From assembly GCA_037444575.1 (NCBI GenBank), contig JBBIME010000004.1:372001-436000 (forward strand): 64,000 nt of DNA, in the 5' to 3' direction. The translations under genes were made by a program, and so were the position numbers. Under the pieces are notes generated by a model, which saw only the letters and a program-made list of their open reading frames with translations, made no database searches and was not told where the DNA came from. The DNA comes from Bacteriovorax sp037444575 (GTDB lineage Bacteria > Bdellovibrionota > Bacteriovoracia > Bacteriovoracales > Bacteriovoracaceae). Every line of letters starts with the position of its first letter. Positions within the stretch are counted from its first letter, which is position 1. Below, piece after piece: positions 34,177 to 42,741 of the stretch.

Positions 34177-36490
34177 TCAAAACGCCTTCTAAAAAATCTA
34201 ACGCCGATTTAAATGTTAATAATAGTTTCTCTCTTGTTTCAATATTTTTTGAGTTTTCGAGATTTGCATTTTTCAGACATCTCTCTAAATTTTTTAAATG
34301 CTCAATGGATAAATAGTCTTGCCCGTCGCCTTTTAATTGAGACATTACCGACATCATCTCCCAAGATATTTGTTCAATAAAAACATCTTCATTAAAATTC
34401 GAGACATCTACTAGTGAAACATCTAGGCTACAAAATAAATAAGGGAACAATGACAGCATTTCATTTTTAAATTTTAAATCTGAGTACAGAACATGAATTT
34501 CAATTTTATTAGCAATGTAAAATAAAACTTGCTCAATCGATTTAGAATATTTTTTTATATCCAGTGAAAAATTCTTTAAAATTAATTCAAGCAGCTCGGA
34601 AAAACTTACATTGCCCTCGAGTGATTCTGATATCTCTTCACATCCACAGTGCGCTAAATAGTTTTTCCATTTTATTAAGTCTCTACCATGGATTCCATTT
34701 GCACATATTGCTTTATTAGCAAAAAGCATCCGCAATAAAAAAGTAAATCGTTGAGCTTCAACAGTTGTCGACACTGAAGATCTTGGAAGCTTGCTCAAAA
34801 GAATCTTGTCTCTCATTAATTCAAATTGATTTAACAGAGAGATTTCACTTAATGTATATGGATAATAAACATTAACTTCTTTAATTAAAGGAAAGCTTAA
34901 TAAGATCTCATTAATTTCGTTGTTAATTTTTCCAACGTCTTTATTATTTTTAAATTCAACACTGACATCAATATCAGATTTGCCAAACTTGAAAAAATTC
35001 TGTCTCAAGCTATTGCGATACCATAACGTTACTCTATTGCCATATTTTAATTTGATATAACTTTTCAGCATCATAAATGAGGCAATGTAAGCGAGTCTTC
35101 CCAATTCATTAGGAACATATTCTGAAATCTTCGCTATCGCACTGATCTCTTTTGGCTTAGTCGCCTGAAGATTTTTTGGACAAATTAAATCCCACCACTT
35201 TCTTAATTCTACTTGATTTGAAAAATATTCAATTGTGCTAGAGCGCTTTTTCGTTGAATCAATTTTAATATAATAGGTTCTTATTGCGACAAAGTTTTCT
35301 TTCAAATTATCAAGTGGTACTAAGTCTTTATGCTCTAGTAAATTTTCTAGATACTGGCGAATGTCTTTATTTTCGACATGGATTAATCTCGTAGTGACTA
35401 TGTCCTTCAAGGTTTCACGATCTAAGGCCAAGGGAGAAAGTAGCAGTTCATTTCCTTCTGCGTATGATGACGATATTGAGAAATCAATTTTCTCTTTGTC
35501 TAAAAAACTCGACATGTTTACAATATCTAAAAGTACGGGGATAGTTACCGTGATATTAAAACGAATTGATTTCTCTCCTAAATGCTCTTTTAACAGCTGA
35601 TAGTTTCGAAACCATTCATCCCATCGCAGGCCATCTCTAACGAATTCTGCAGTTTTCTCCACTCCGTCAATGCTCATTGAAACAAAAACTTTTGAAAAAT
35701 TTTCTTTTAAATATTGAGGAATAAAAATTCCTTTGTAATTTAACGTCGAGATATTAGAGCTATATCTCAAGATAACTTTTTTAGATAAATTATTAGCAAC
35801 TAAAAAATCTAGCATCTCCCAGTGTAGTGGTGAAATAAATGGTTCTCCATCTGCAAAATTTATATCTACAACCTGGCCTGAATGAATGACTTCAAAAATT
35901 TCATTTTTTAACGATAAAAACATTTCTTTCGTAATGAGATTACTGGAAAAACTTGCACTGGCCTCTTGTTCAAGTTTTTCAATCGCACTTGATGCAGTTG
36001 AGGTGCACATTCTGCACGTAAAATTACAGCTCCTATTGATCCGATAATCAATCGAGACTGGTTTTCGATCGGTAACAGGTTTCCATTCCATCTCCGATAA
36101 CTTTGGAAGATGGAGCAACAAGTGCAGATACATTGTTCGCTGTGGGCCAGTTCCGTTATGATAGATGCATTTTGTGCATTCTTCAGGCGGATCCTGTTGA
36201 AGCATTTTCTCTCTTACTTTTTGGAGATATTCTGAGTTCCAATATTCATCAAAAGGCATTGCGTAATCAATTCCTGAAGGGCGGGCCACGCAGCAGAGTT
36301 TTCTTTCACCTGCAGGATTTAGATGGGAGTGCAGCCATGGGGCCACACAGTAAGGGAGCTTTTTTAAATAGGCAGATAATTCTTGAACAGACTTAAAATC
36401 ATTGTTTAGCATTACTTCCAATGCAAAATCTCTCGGATTTTCCATCATAAAAGCTTTATTTCTTGGATCTTTTCTATCATGACTCTGCAT
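34160..36490 (-). CDS. Radical SAM enzyme fused to a nucleotidyltransferase-like domain
   Basis: The protein has 776 residues, about 330 more than its single-domain relatives. Residues 1-440 are a twitch-type radical-SAM enzyme: YCVAPWLHSHLNP at 47-59, CC at 66-67, CTKC at 105-108, and the 4Fe-4S motif C155xxxC159xxC162 in RSCNFTCRMC. Residues 465-640 look like a polymerase-beta-type nucleotidyltransferase: KFGKSDIDVSVEF at 501-513 matches the GS...DxD metal motif. The remaining residues to 776 are helical and unrecognised. It is first in the operon radical SAM-NTase, radical SAM, ABC permease, ABC ATPase, PqqD-like. The fusion suggests that radical chemistry and nucleotidyl transfer act on one substrate. 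The NTase call is moderate. Confidence 0.75.
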   Translation of the reverse strand: MQSHDRKDPRNKAFMMENPRDFALEVMLNNDFKSVQELSAYLKKLPYCVAPWLHSHLNPAGERKLCCVARPSGIDYAMPFDEYWNSEYLQKVREKMLQQDPPEECTKCIYHNGTGPQRTMYLHLLLHLPKLSEMEWKPVTDRKPVSIDYRINRSCNFTCRMCTSTASSAIEKLEQEASASFSSNLITKEMFLSLKNEIFEVIHSGQVVDINFADGEPFISPLHWEMLDFLVANNLSKKVILRYSSNISTLNYKGIFIPQYLKENFSKVFVSMSIDGVEKTAEFVRDGLRWDEWFRNYQLLKEHLGEKSIRFNITVTIPVLLDIVNMSSFLDKEKIDFSISSSYAEGNELLLSPLALDRETLKDIVTTRLIHVENKDIRQYLENLLEHKDLVPLDNLKENFVAIRTYYIKIDSTKKRSSTIEYFSNQVELRKWWDLICPKNLQATKPKEISAIAKISEYVPNELGRLAYIASFMMLKSYIKLKYGNRVTLWYRNSLRQNFFKFGKSDIDVSVEFKNNKDVGKINNEINEILLSFPLIKEVNVYYPYTLSEISLLNQFELMRDKILLSKLPRSSVSTTVEAQRFTFLLRMLFANKAICANGIHGRDLIKWKNYLAHCGCEEISESLEGNVSFSELLELILKNFSLDIKKYSKSIEQVLFYIANKIEIHVLYSDLKFKNEMLSLFPYLFCSLDVSLVDVSNFNEDVFIEQISWEMMSVMSQLKGDGQDYLSIEHLKNLERCLKNANLENSKNIETREKLLLTFKSALDFLEGVLNEQRT

Positions 36491-36594
36491 CTATAAATCC
36501 TATAACAACCCATGTTTCTTGTCTTGAATATTTCTAATCCTTCATACTGTACTTTAAAAACTTGTTTATTATATACTTTGTGTATAAATCACAA

Positions 36595-37998
36595 ATGAAG
36601 GTGCCCTCATTGCGCAACATTGAACTTAAAGATTTTATTAATGCTCCTCTTTCGCTCATTCAAGAAAATGAATTCGTCTATTTTTCTCTTCCGAAGAATT
36701 CTGTCATAACGAACAAAAACCTTATTAAAAACGCACTATCAATATTGAATAATATAACGACTCACGTTTTTGCTTCATTAGAATCTGCTGACGATTTGGG
36801 GGCTTTTTTAACTTCAAATGATCAATGTTTACCAAGCATGATCGGAGTTAAATTGGTGATTGGCCCTTATAAGCAATTCTCTCGAGGGAATTCGACATTT
36901 TTTAATGATTGTTACCACGAAACTATTGAGCAATTTGAGAAGTTAACTAAGTTAACTCCTTCAAATGTAAAACTTATTCCTGAAATTGCTTTTGCTGAAA
37001 ACGATGTTCAGGTTGGTCCAACCATTTGCAAATTATTTGAAGAATTTAAATTACCATTTCTTTTTATTTCAATCAGCGGTCCACCAACTAAAAGTAAGAT
37101 CTACCAGATCCAAAAAGTTTTTGAATATTTACGCTTGCGTGGCCTTAAAGAAAAAATCTATTTTTCTTTTTCAAACGCATTCTTAGAAGAATGGAACATC
37201 AAAACATTTAATACATTTTCAGGTATGCGCATGGTGCATATCGACTTATCTAACAAGTGCACTCACTCCTGCGTTTTTTGTGGTGTATGGGGCCCTGAGT
37301 TTTTAGATCGCGTAAAAGAAGAGAATGGCGGAAGACTCCCTCCTGCATCGATAGAATTTATGAACAGGCAAATGCCATTAGAAATCGCCAAAAAAATTCT
37401 CTCTCAATTGCCAGAAACGATAACAGAAGTTCAATTTGGTGGAGCGGGTGATCCTCTTACTCACCCCAATTGGCTCGAAATAGTCTGTGGTTTCCGTAAA
37501 AAGGGAATCAGGGTAGAGATTCTTACTAATCTTGATTGCATAACACCTGATCAACTTGAAACGCTCCATACCTTTTCAAAACCTCAATATGGCATGCATC
37601 TCTATGTGAACCTGTCGGCCGGAAATCGCACTACCTATTCAATTATTAGACCGAGGCAAGGTGAACATGTATTTGATCATGTTCTAAAAAATGTTGCTCA
37701 TCTTTCTGATTTAAAAAACAAAGAAGGCTTTGGTGCTGATCTAACATTACTCCACGTTATTAATAAACATAACTACCAAGATATGAGCGAAATGGTTTCA
37801 TTGGGGCATAAGTATAATGCTCGAGTTTGGCTAAAGCCTCTCGAGGTTCACTCTGAAATTCATAAACAATATGAAATCCCATCAACCGAAAAAAAGGCTT
37901 ATCAAGAGACATTGCAGACTGCTATTTTATTGGCAAAACAACTTGGTGTTGAACTAATCCATGATTCATTAAATTATTTTAAGGGAGAACAAATTTGA
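36595..37998 (+). CDS. Radical SAM protein with novel N-terminal domain, SPASM domain encoded separately
   Basis: From the ATG at 36595 the protein has 467 residues. Residues 1-205 form an unrecognised N-terminal domain. The radical-SAM barrel follows, with C222xxxC226xxC229 in NKCTHSCVFCG and FGGAGDPLTHP, where the usual GGE is replaced by GGAGDP. The barrel ends without the SPASM cysteines, which are instead encoded by the next gene (37995), overlapping by four bases. A TTG at 36562 in frame would add 11 hydrophobic residues, but the ATG looks better although it lacks a clear ribosome site. It is first of a four-gene plus-strand operon, divergent from the radical-SAM/exporter operon. Confidence 0.83.
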   Translation: MKVPSLRNIELKDFINAPLSLIQENEFVYFSLPKNSVITNKNLIKNALSILNNITTHVFASLESADDLGAFLTSNDQCLPSMIGVKLVIGPYKQFSRGNSTFFNDCYHETIEQFEKLTKLTPSNVKLIPEIAFAENDVQVGPTICKLFEEFKLPFLFISISGPPTKSKIYQIQKVFEYLRLRGLKEKIYFSFSNAFLEEWNIKTFNTFSGMRMVHIDLSNKCTHSCVFCGVWGPEFLDRVKEENGGRLPPASIEFMNRQMPLEIAKKILSQLPETITEVQFGGAGDPLTHPNWLEIVCGFRKKGIRVEILTNLDCITPDQLETLHTFSKPQYGMHLYVNLSAGNRTTYSIIRPRQGEHVFDHVLKNVAHLSDLKNKEGFGADLTLLHVINKHNYQDMSEMVSLGHKYNARVWLKPLEVHSEIHKQYEIPSTEKKAYQETLQTAILLAKQLGVELIHDSLNYFKGEQI

Positions 37999-38291
37999 CA
38001 GACCCATACCAACACATGCCATGCTTAATTGGGTATGCCTATCTTCGCATAGAGACTGATGGCAATGTTATGGCCTGTTGCTCTTCTCCTTTTGTTATGG
38101 GAAATATTAACGAGAATTCGCTTGATGAAATTTGGCATTCTCATTCCTATTATAGTTGGCGTGATAAATTTATAAAAATTCATGAAACCAATTTTCATCT
38201 CAATAATCTTGAATTTTCATTCTGTAAGATGTGTCCCCATTTAAATCCTAACTATCCACTCAACAGAGCATTGAAAATTGAGCGAACATAA
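37995..38291 (+). CDS. Stand-alone SPASM domain protein
   Basis: These 98 residues are almost nothing but a SPASM domain, the auxiliary Fe-S cluster region normally fused behind a radical-SAM barrel. It has a first cysteine in MPCLIGY, CC in MACCSS, the landmark MGNINENSLDEIW, and CKMCPH. It starts at a TTG whose last two bases open the TGA stop of the preceding radical-SAM gene, with GGGAG nine bases upstream, so the two chains are made together and probably assemble as one split enzyme. A frame break of an ancestral single gene is possible, but the dedicated ribosome site argues for a real separate protein. Confidence 0.85.
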   Translation: MTDPYQHMPCLIGYAYLRIETDGNVMACCSSPFVMGNINENSLDEIWHSHSYYSWRDKFIKIHETNFHLNNLEFSFCKMCPHLNPNYPLNRALKIERT

Positions 38292-39501
38292 TTTTTTAAA
38301 ACATACAAACTCTGAATTTGTAAAAGAAACAAAATTATTTCAGATATATCACCATTCGCTTAATTTACCTTCGACATCCTTCCATGACTTACTTCCTGTT
38401 TCACTAGGAGATCAATCCTCTCCTCTTGCATTATTAACAACTCTTCCAATGCCTCTTGAAAATAAATTAAATCCCTCTTGGACATTTTTTGAAAATCAAA
38501 TCATTCCAGATTTTTTCAATTATAAAGAAGGATTTATTCATGCGAGAAATGTATTGCAGGATTATTTTAGCAATTTGGATAAAAAAGATTTAATTGTCTT
38601 TGATCACGGTTACGATCTACCTCCTTTTCCAGGGGGCAAGTTAAGATATTTTAAAAATAATGGACAACAGTTTATTTATGATCCAACTTTTTTTGATTAC
38701 CCAGAATCATTTAATTTCGGTGGATTCTCAGGGGACTGGGACAATGATGGATTTGCAGAACTTTTTATTTGCAACCTAAGTAATAACTCTCCTCTTTATT
38801 TTAAAAATGATAATGGCAAAAAGTTAACTGCGGCCAATAACCGCCTTCCAGAAATCATTACCCAAAACTTCTTTCAGGTTCTTTCTGGTAGTAAATTTAA
38901 AGATCATAGTGGAAAGCTTCACATGGCCCTAGGATCTTCCGGAGGGCCTCAACGGGCCAAGAGTGATCTTGTATTGATCAATTCGGGTGATGGTCATTTT
39001 TTAAGTAAAGATATTGTTTATCTTCCAGAACGAAGAGGAGGAGCTGACTGGTCAGCAATAGCGATAGCACCTCTTCATTCACAGCAAAATACTTTTTCAA
39101 ATCTTCTAGTTAATTACCATGATGCCAATACTCAGAATGGATTGATTGATATTTACATACAAAAGAGCAATCAAAAATTTGGTCATTACAATGACAAATC
39201 ATCTCTCTACGAAGAAGCAGACTGTTGGTTTCCTCGCTTGGATTTATGTTCAATTTCAAAGGATCAGGCCCAAGATGTTATAGCTATTAAAAGCAGAGGA
39301 TTAAAAAAACATGTCGCTAAAGAACTCAATGTAGTATTTTTAGTGGATGATGGAGGAATCTATACAGATCATTCTGAAGAATTGCTCCCTCTTTCGAGTC
39401 GTGAATTTATAGGTTTTCTAGAGATAAAGAAATCAAATGGGCCTAGTGATATTATTTTTATGGAACATTCTGGCAATTACTTTTATTGTAAAAGAAAATG
39501 A
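38278..39501 (+). CDS. FG-GAP-like repeat protein without signal peptide, unknown
   Basis: This 407-residue protein carries one clear FG-GAP/VCBS calcium-type repeat, FSGDWDNDGFAELFICN near residues 150-166, and several weaker beta-propeller-like blocks (LIVFDHGYD, LALGSSGG, DLVLINSGDGHF). Similar repeats occur in the UnbV-like protein at 12086, but that one has an export signal and this one has none, so it may be cytoplasmic. It starts with TTG and overlaps the SPASM gene by 14 bases, and its stop overlaps the next radical-SAM gene (ATGA). Being locked between radical-SAM genes suggests a substrate-binding or scaffold role. The family is not otherwise recognised. Confidence 0.65.
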   Translation: MSEHNFLKHTNSEFVKETKLFQIYHHSLNLPSTSFHDLLPVSLGDQSSPLALLTTLPMPLENKLNPSWTFFENQIIPDFFNYKEGFIHARNVLQDYFSNLDKKDLIVFDHGYDLPPFPGGKLRYFKNNGQQFIYDPTFFDYPESFNFGGFSGDWDNDGFAELFICNLSNNSPLYFKNDNGKKLTAANNRLPEIITQNFFQVLSGSKFKDHSGKLHMALGSSGGPQRAKSDLVLINSGDGHFLSKDIVYLPERRGGADWSAIAIAPLHSQQNTFSNLLVNYHDANTQNGLIDIYIQKSNQKFGHYNDKSSLYEEADCWFPRLDLCSISKDQAQDVIAIKSRGLKKHVAKELNVVFLVDDGGIYTDHSEELLPLSSREFIGFLEIKKSNGPSDIIFMEHSGNYFYCKRK

Positions 39502-40826
39502 TAAAGAAATCTGAACAATTATTAAAAATCAAAGATGCTCCCAATGGTTTCTGCCTGGCAAAGTGGTATCAAGTAACCATCGACCTTTCTCGTGGATTAA
39601 ATCACAGTTGCCATCATCCAGAGCGACATTTAATTCCATTGGATGAGTTGGCCAAATCGCCCTCTGCTTTACATAACACTGAATTTAAAAAAATTCAGAG
39701 AAAAAAAATGCAAGAAGGAGTTCGTCCTGATGAATGCAGCTACTGCTGGAAAATTGAAGATACCCCTGGCAACCATTTAAACTCTGATCGCTTTATCAAA
39801 TCAACTGATGATTGGGCTTTTGATAAACTTGATCGCACTTTGAGTTTGCCTTGGAACGATGACGTTCCTCCTACTTACCTAGAAGTTATGTTCAGCTCTG
39901 AATGTAATCTCGCATGTATGTACTGTATGGCCGATGTTAGCTCTTCTATTGAAAAAGAAATGAAAAAATTTGGTCCTTATCCAGTTGAGGTTTCCTCTAA
40001 TCATCGTGTTGCTAAAATACCTTCCACTAGTTCTCACAATCCTTATATAGATGCTTTTTGGAAATATCTTCCAGAAATATATTTGCAATTAAAACATTTC
40101 AGAATCACAGGTGGCGAGCCTCTATTATCAGAAGACACATTCAAAGTATTAGAATTTTTTGAAAACAATCCCAATCCCGATTTGGAGTTATCGATTAACA
40201 CCAATCTAAGTTATGGTCCAAAACTTTGCGAAAAACTTCTCGCCCACCTAAAAGTACTTGAAGCTAAAAAATCTATTAAAAAATTTTCCTTCTTTGTGAG
40301 CCTTGATGCTTTTGGAGTGCAAGCAAGTTATATCAGACAAAATTTAAATCTTGATCAATTCATGAAAAATCTGGATTTAATAAGTCTCAACACTCCCAAC
40401 TCATCAATCATCATAATGTGCACGTTTAATATCCTATCCATAGCCTCTTTCGGCGATTTGATTAATTGGATTGGAGGCCAAAAGAAAAGTGGAAAGAAGC
40501 TGGTTCTGGACGTCTCCTATCTTAAGGATCCCGAATATCTTCGCGCTAATTTGGCCAGCGACGATCTTGTAAAAATACTGCTCTCTAGTTTAGAGCAAAT
40601 GAAGAAAGCTCCTGAATTTAGCCCTTATGAGACTAATAAGTTCAATAGAGTTGTTGATTGGATCATCAATTCAAAATCTGATTCGATTATTTTAAATCAT
40701 CGCGCAGACTTCTATCGATTCATCAACGAATTCGATAGAAGGCACAATAAAAATTTCTTGGAAATTTTTCCTGAATACAACGCTTTTTACAAAATCTGTA
40801 AAAAATCTTCTCTGTGGTTAAGTTAA
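39498..40826 (+). CDS. Radical SAM protein, CHHP subgroup (paralogue of 32818-34176)
   Basis: This 442-residue protein is built like the product of 32818: FCLAKWYQVTIDLSRG then SCHHPERH (37-44), CSYCWKIED (80-88), and the radical-SAM motif C136xxxC140xxC143 in SECNLACMYC, followed by TGGEPLLS near residue 207. It closes a four-gene plus-strand operon (radical SAM, SPASM, FG-GAP-like, radical SAM) with a four-base ATGA overlap. The operon is convergent with the prepilin gene, ten bases apart. The pair of CHHP enzymes sits in two opposed operons that probably serve the same product. Confidence 0.85.
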   Translation: MIKKSEQLLKIKDAPNGFCLAKWYQVTIDLSRGLNHSCHHPERHLIPLDELAKSPSALHNTEFKKIQRKKMQEGVRPDECSYCWKIEDTPGNHLNSDRFIKSTDDWAFDKLDRTLSLPWNDDVPPTYLEVMFSSECNLACMYCMADVSSSIEKEMKKFGPYPVEVSSNHRVAKIPSTSSHNPYIDAFWKYLPEIYLQLKHFRITGGEPLLSEDTFKVLEFFENNPNPDLELSINTNLSYGPKLCEKLLAHLKVLEAKKSIKKFSFFVSLDAFGVQASYIRQNLNLDQFMKNLDLISLNTPNSSIIIMCTFNILSIASFGDLINWIGGQKKSGKKLVLDVSYLKDPEYLRANLASDDLVKILLSSLEQMKKAPEFSPYETNKFNRVVDWIINSKSDSIILNHRADFYRFINEFDRRHNKNFLEIFPEYNAFYKICKKSSLWLS

Positions 40827-40836
40827 TAGAGCAGCA

Positions 40837-42606
40837 TTATCTATTAGCAGATGGACAGCAGAAAGGAATTGCATATGACCCTTGCCATCCTGTACCAGCT
40901 GCAAAATAATTCACAGGACAAAATGAAACGTTATAACCTGTAGAGGCGTCGGGCCACGATCCACCACCACCCCACATACAAGCTCCCCAGACATTATATT
41001 TCTGATTACTCAAGCACACCCCTGTTGCGTTAGAGCAAAAAGTTCCTTGAGAGTATACCGTACCGCAAGTTCCAGAGACGCTACAGTTATTAACTGTCAT
41101 ATTTCCACAGGTATAAGTTAAATTTGAATAGGCCGTAGAGACCCCTGATGGTGCCCAGGAAATACTCTTTACAAATTGGTTAGCTCCACAAGGAGAACTT
41201 GGTAATTGGATGTTTCCAATTATGGCTGATTTTAAAGTAAGCCATCCAACATTTGCAGATTGGGCCATAACATAGGCTACGATTGCATCTTTTTGAGCTG
41301 GCGAAAGCTGGCTAGCAGCATTGTTAGCAAGCATATTAAAAACCCAGTCTTTAGTTACGACCTTAGTTCCATCTACTGAACCAGCAACGGGTGATGGTGC
41401 ACCAATTTGAGACGCGGATTTATTTAAATAAATAAATCCATTGCTCACATTAACATCACCTGAAGCAAACGTAGCTGGACCAGTAACAGTAGTTCCAGAA
41501 GCAGCTGAAGTAAGAACTATTTTATTTGCGCCAGATGTGATTGATGTATTTCCCGTGATTGAAGTTGCACCAGTGACAGTCGTTACTCCATTAATTGTCG
41601 TTGCTCCATTAATTGTTGCTGTACCATTTTGTGTTGAGTTCGCATTAAATGTCGCAGTACCATTAGTGTTGAGTTTAAGATTTGCCCCCGCTCCAGATGT
41701 TGCACCAGCTGCAATTTCAAGGGACGAAGGATTATTTCCTAATCGAACTAATCCATTTGGAGAATTAAGAATCAATTGACCGCTATTGGTTGCAATGTCT
41801 GAAGTCGCTGTAATTTTACCTGCCTCAGAAGCTCCACCATTGGTAACGGAATTAACCATCAAATCTCCATTTAAGGTGATTGCTGGATTAGTGGTACCTG
41901 TTTCGCTGTAAATATTTAATCTTTCACAACGCCCCATGGGGTCATTCATTTGTCCGCCGAGAACAGAACAAGCGGCATCCTGTAAAAATTTTGCATCGGT
42001 GTAGCAGATATCTCCACCAGCTGCTGAAAAAGTTCCATCGCCATTTTTGTCGTAGATAATTAAAGAAATATCTCTATAGACAGGAGTATTTGTATTACTT
42101 CCATTTGTGACTCTTCTAAAAACTATTCTAAGAGTCGCTATACCTGGAGAAGTCGTCGATCCTGCGACATAACCAACAACATACATCCCTTCAATATAAA
42201 TGGCTCCGTTAGTCCCAGCTCCATAGATCTTAGTTGCATTTATCCCAGAGCCTGTCGATGTCTCAGCAATTGGTATTACTGCTCCTCCGGCAACTTTATT
42301 TATGACCAATACAGGTGCCCCAGCGGCATAGTTAGCTAAAGTTGCACCTGCAGCTGTATTGAGACTGATCCCTTCTAGAGTACGTTCGCAACTAAGCTTA
42401 TCTCGCATTGTATTTATTATTGTATTAGAAAGAGAAGACTGTTCGATATCTTGTGATATTTTTTTTGCGCCTTTTTGGCCAGTTGAGATCATTTGTGAAA
42501 CGGCAAGAATCAACCCACTCATAATACCTAGAGCAATCATTATCTCTACGAGTGTAAACCCCTTGGAGTTATCTAAATTCCGTCTTTTCATCATTGGCCT
42601 CATCAT
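40837..42606 (-). CDS. Type IV prepilin-like protein with fibre-like shaft and cysteine-rich tip
   Basis: The N-terminus is a type III (prepilin) signal: basic leader to Gly16, then FTLVEIMIALGIMSG, with the conserved Glu at position 5 of the mature protein. After a pilin-like head the middle (about residues 230-400) is made of short Thr/Asn/Gly-rich repeats such as GATTINGVTTVTGATSITGN, like beta-helical phage tail or adhesin shafts. The last 120 residues hold about 11 cysteines with Trp/Gly-rich loops and end in CCPSANR. The whole resembles a minor pilin carrying an adhesive fibre. AAAGGA precedes ATGATG, so the first or second Met may be used. It is monocistronic, facing a radical-SAM operon. 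Confidence 0.82.
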   Translation of the reverse strand: MMRPMMKRRNLDNSKGFTLVEIMIALGIMSGLILAVSQMISTGQKGAKKISQDIEQSSLSNTIINTMRDKLSCERTLEGISLNTAAGATLANYAAGAPVLVINKVAGGAVIPIAETSTGSGINATKIYGAGTNGAIYIEGMYVVGYVAGSTTSPGIATLRIVFRRVTNGSNTNTPVYRDISLIIYDKNGDGTFSAAGGDICYTDAKFLQDAACSVLGGQMNDPMGRCERLNIYSETGTTNPAITLNGDLMVNSVTNGGASEAGKITATSDIATNSGQLILNSPNGLVRLGNNPSSLEIAAGATSGAGANLKLNTNGTATFNANSTQNGTATINGATTINGVTTVTGATSITGNTSITSGANKIVLTSAASGTTVTGPATFASGDVNVSNGFIYLNKSASQIGAPSPVAGSVDGTKVVTKDWVFNMLANNAASQLSPAQKDAIVAYVMAQSANVGWLTLKSAIIGNIQLPSSPCGANQFVKSISWAPSGVSTAYSNLTYTCGNMTVNNCSVSGTCGTVYSQGTFCSNATGVCLSNQKYNVWGACMWGGGGSWPDASTGYNVSFCPVNYFAAGTGWQGSYAIPFCCPSANR

Positions 42607-42741
42607 TAATCCTTTAAATATATTTTAGTGCCTTATGAGAAAAAACGCGAAACTCTCCAAATGGAGGCAAAAATTGTACATAGTTACAAGAGCTTACTTG
42701 TTTGGACGGGCAATCTAGGTGTGACTAATTATTGGCACTCG

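Noticed and set aside
36562..36594. TTG start adding 11 residues to the radical-SAM gene
   Set aside because: The extension is hydrophobic, lies over promoter-like TATACT sequence and has no ribosome site. The ATG at 36595 was preferred.
41480..41660. Short direct repeats that look like a CRISPR or tandem array
   Set aside because: The repeats are irregular and in frame with the prepilin shaft, and there are no spacers of fixed length.
41441..41779. 112-codon plus-strand frame with repeated PVIEVAP-like wording
   Set aside because: It is the antisense image of the Thr/Asn/Gly repeats of the prepilin shaft, not a gene.
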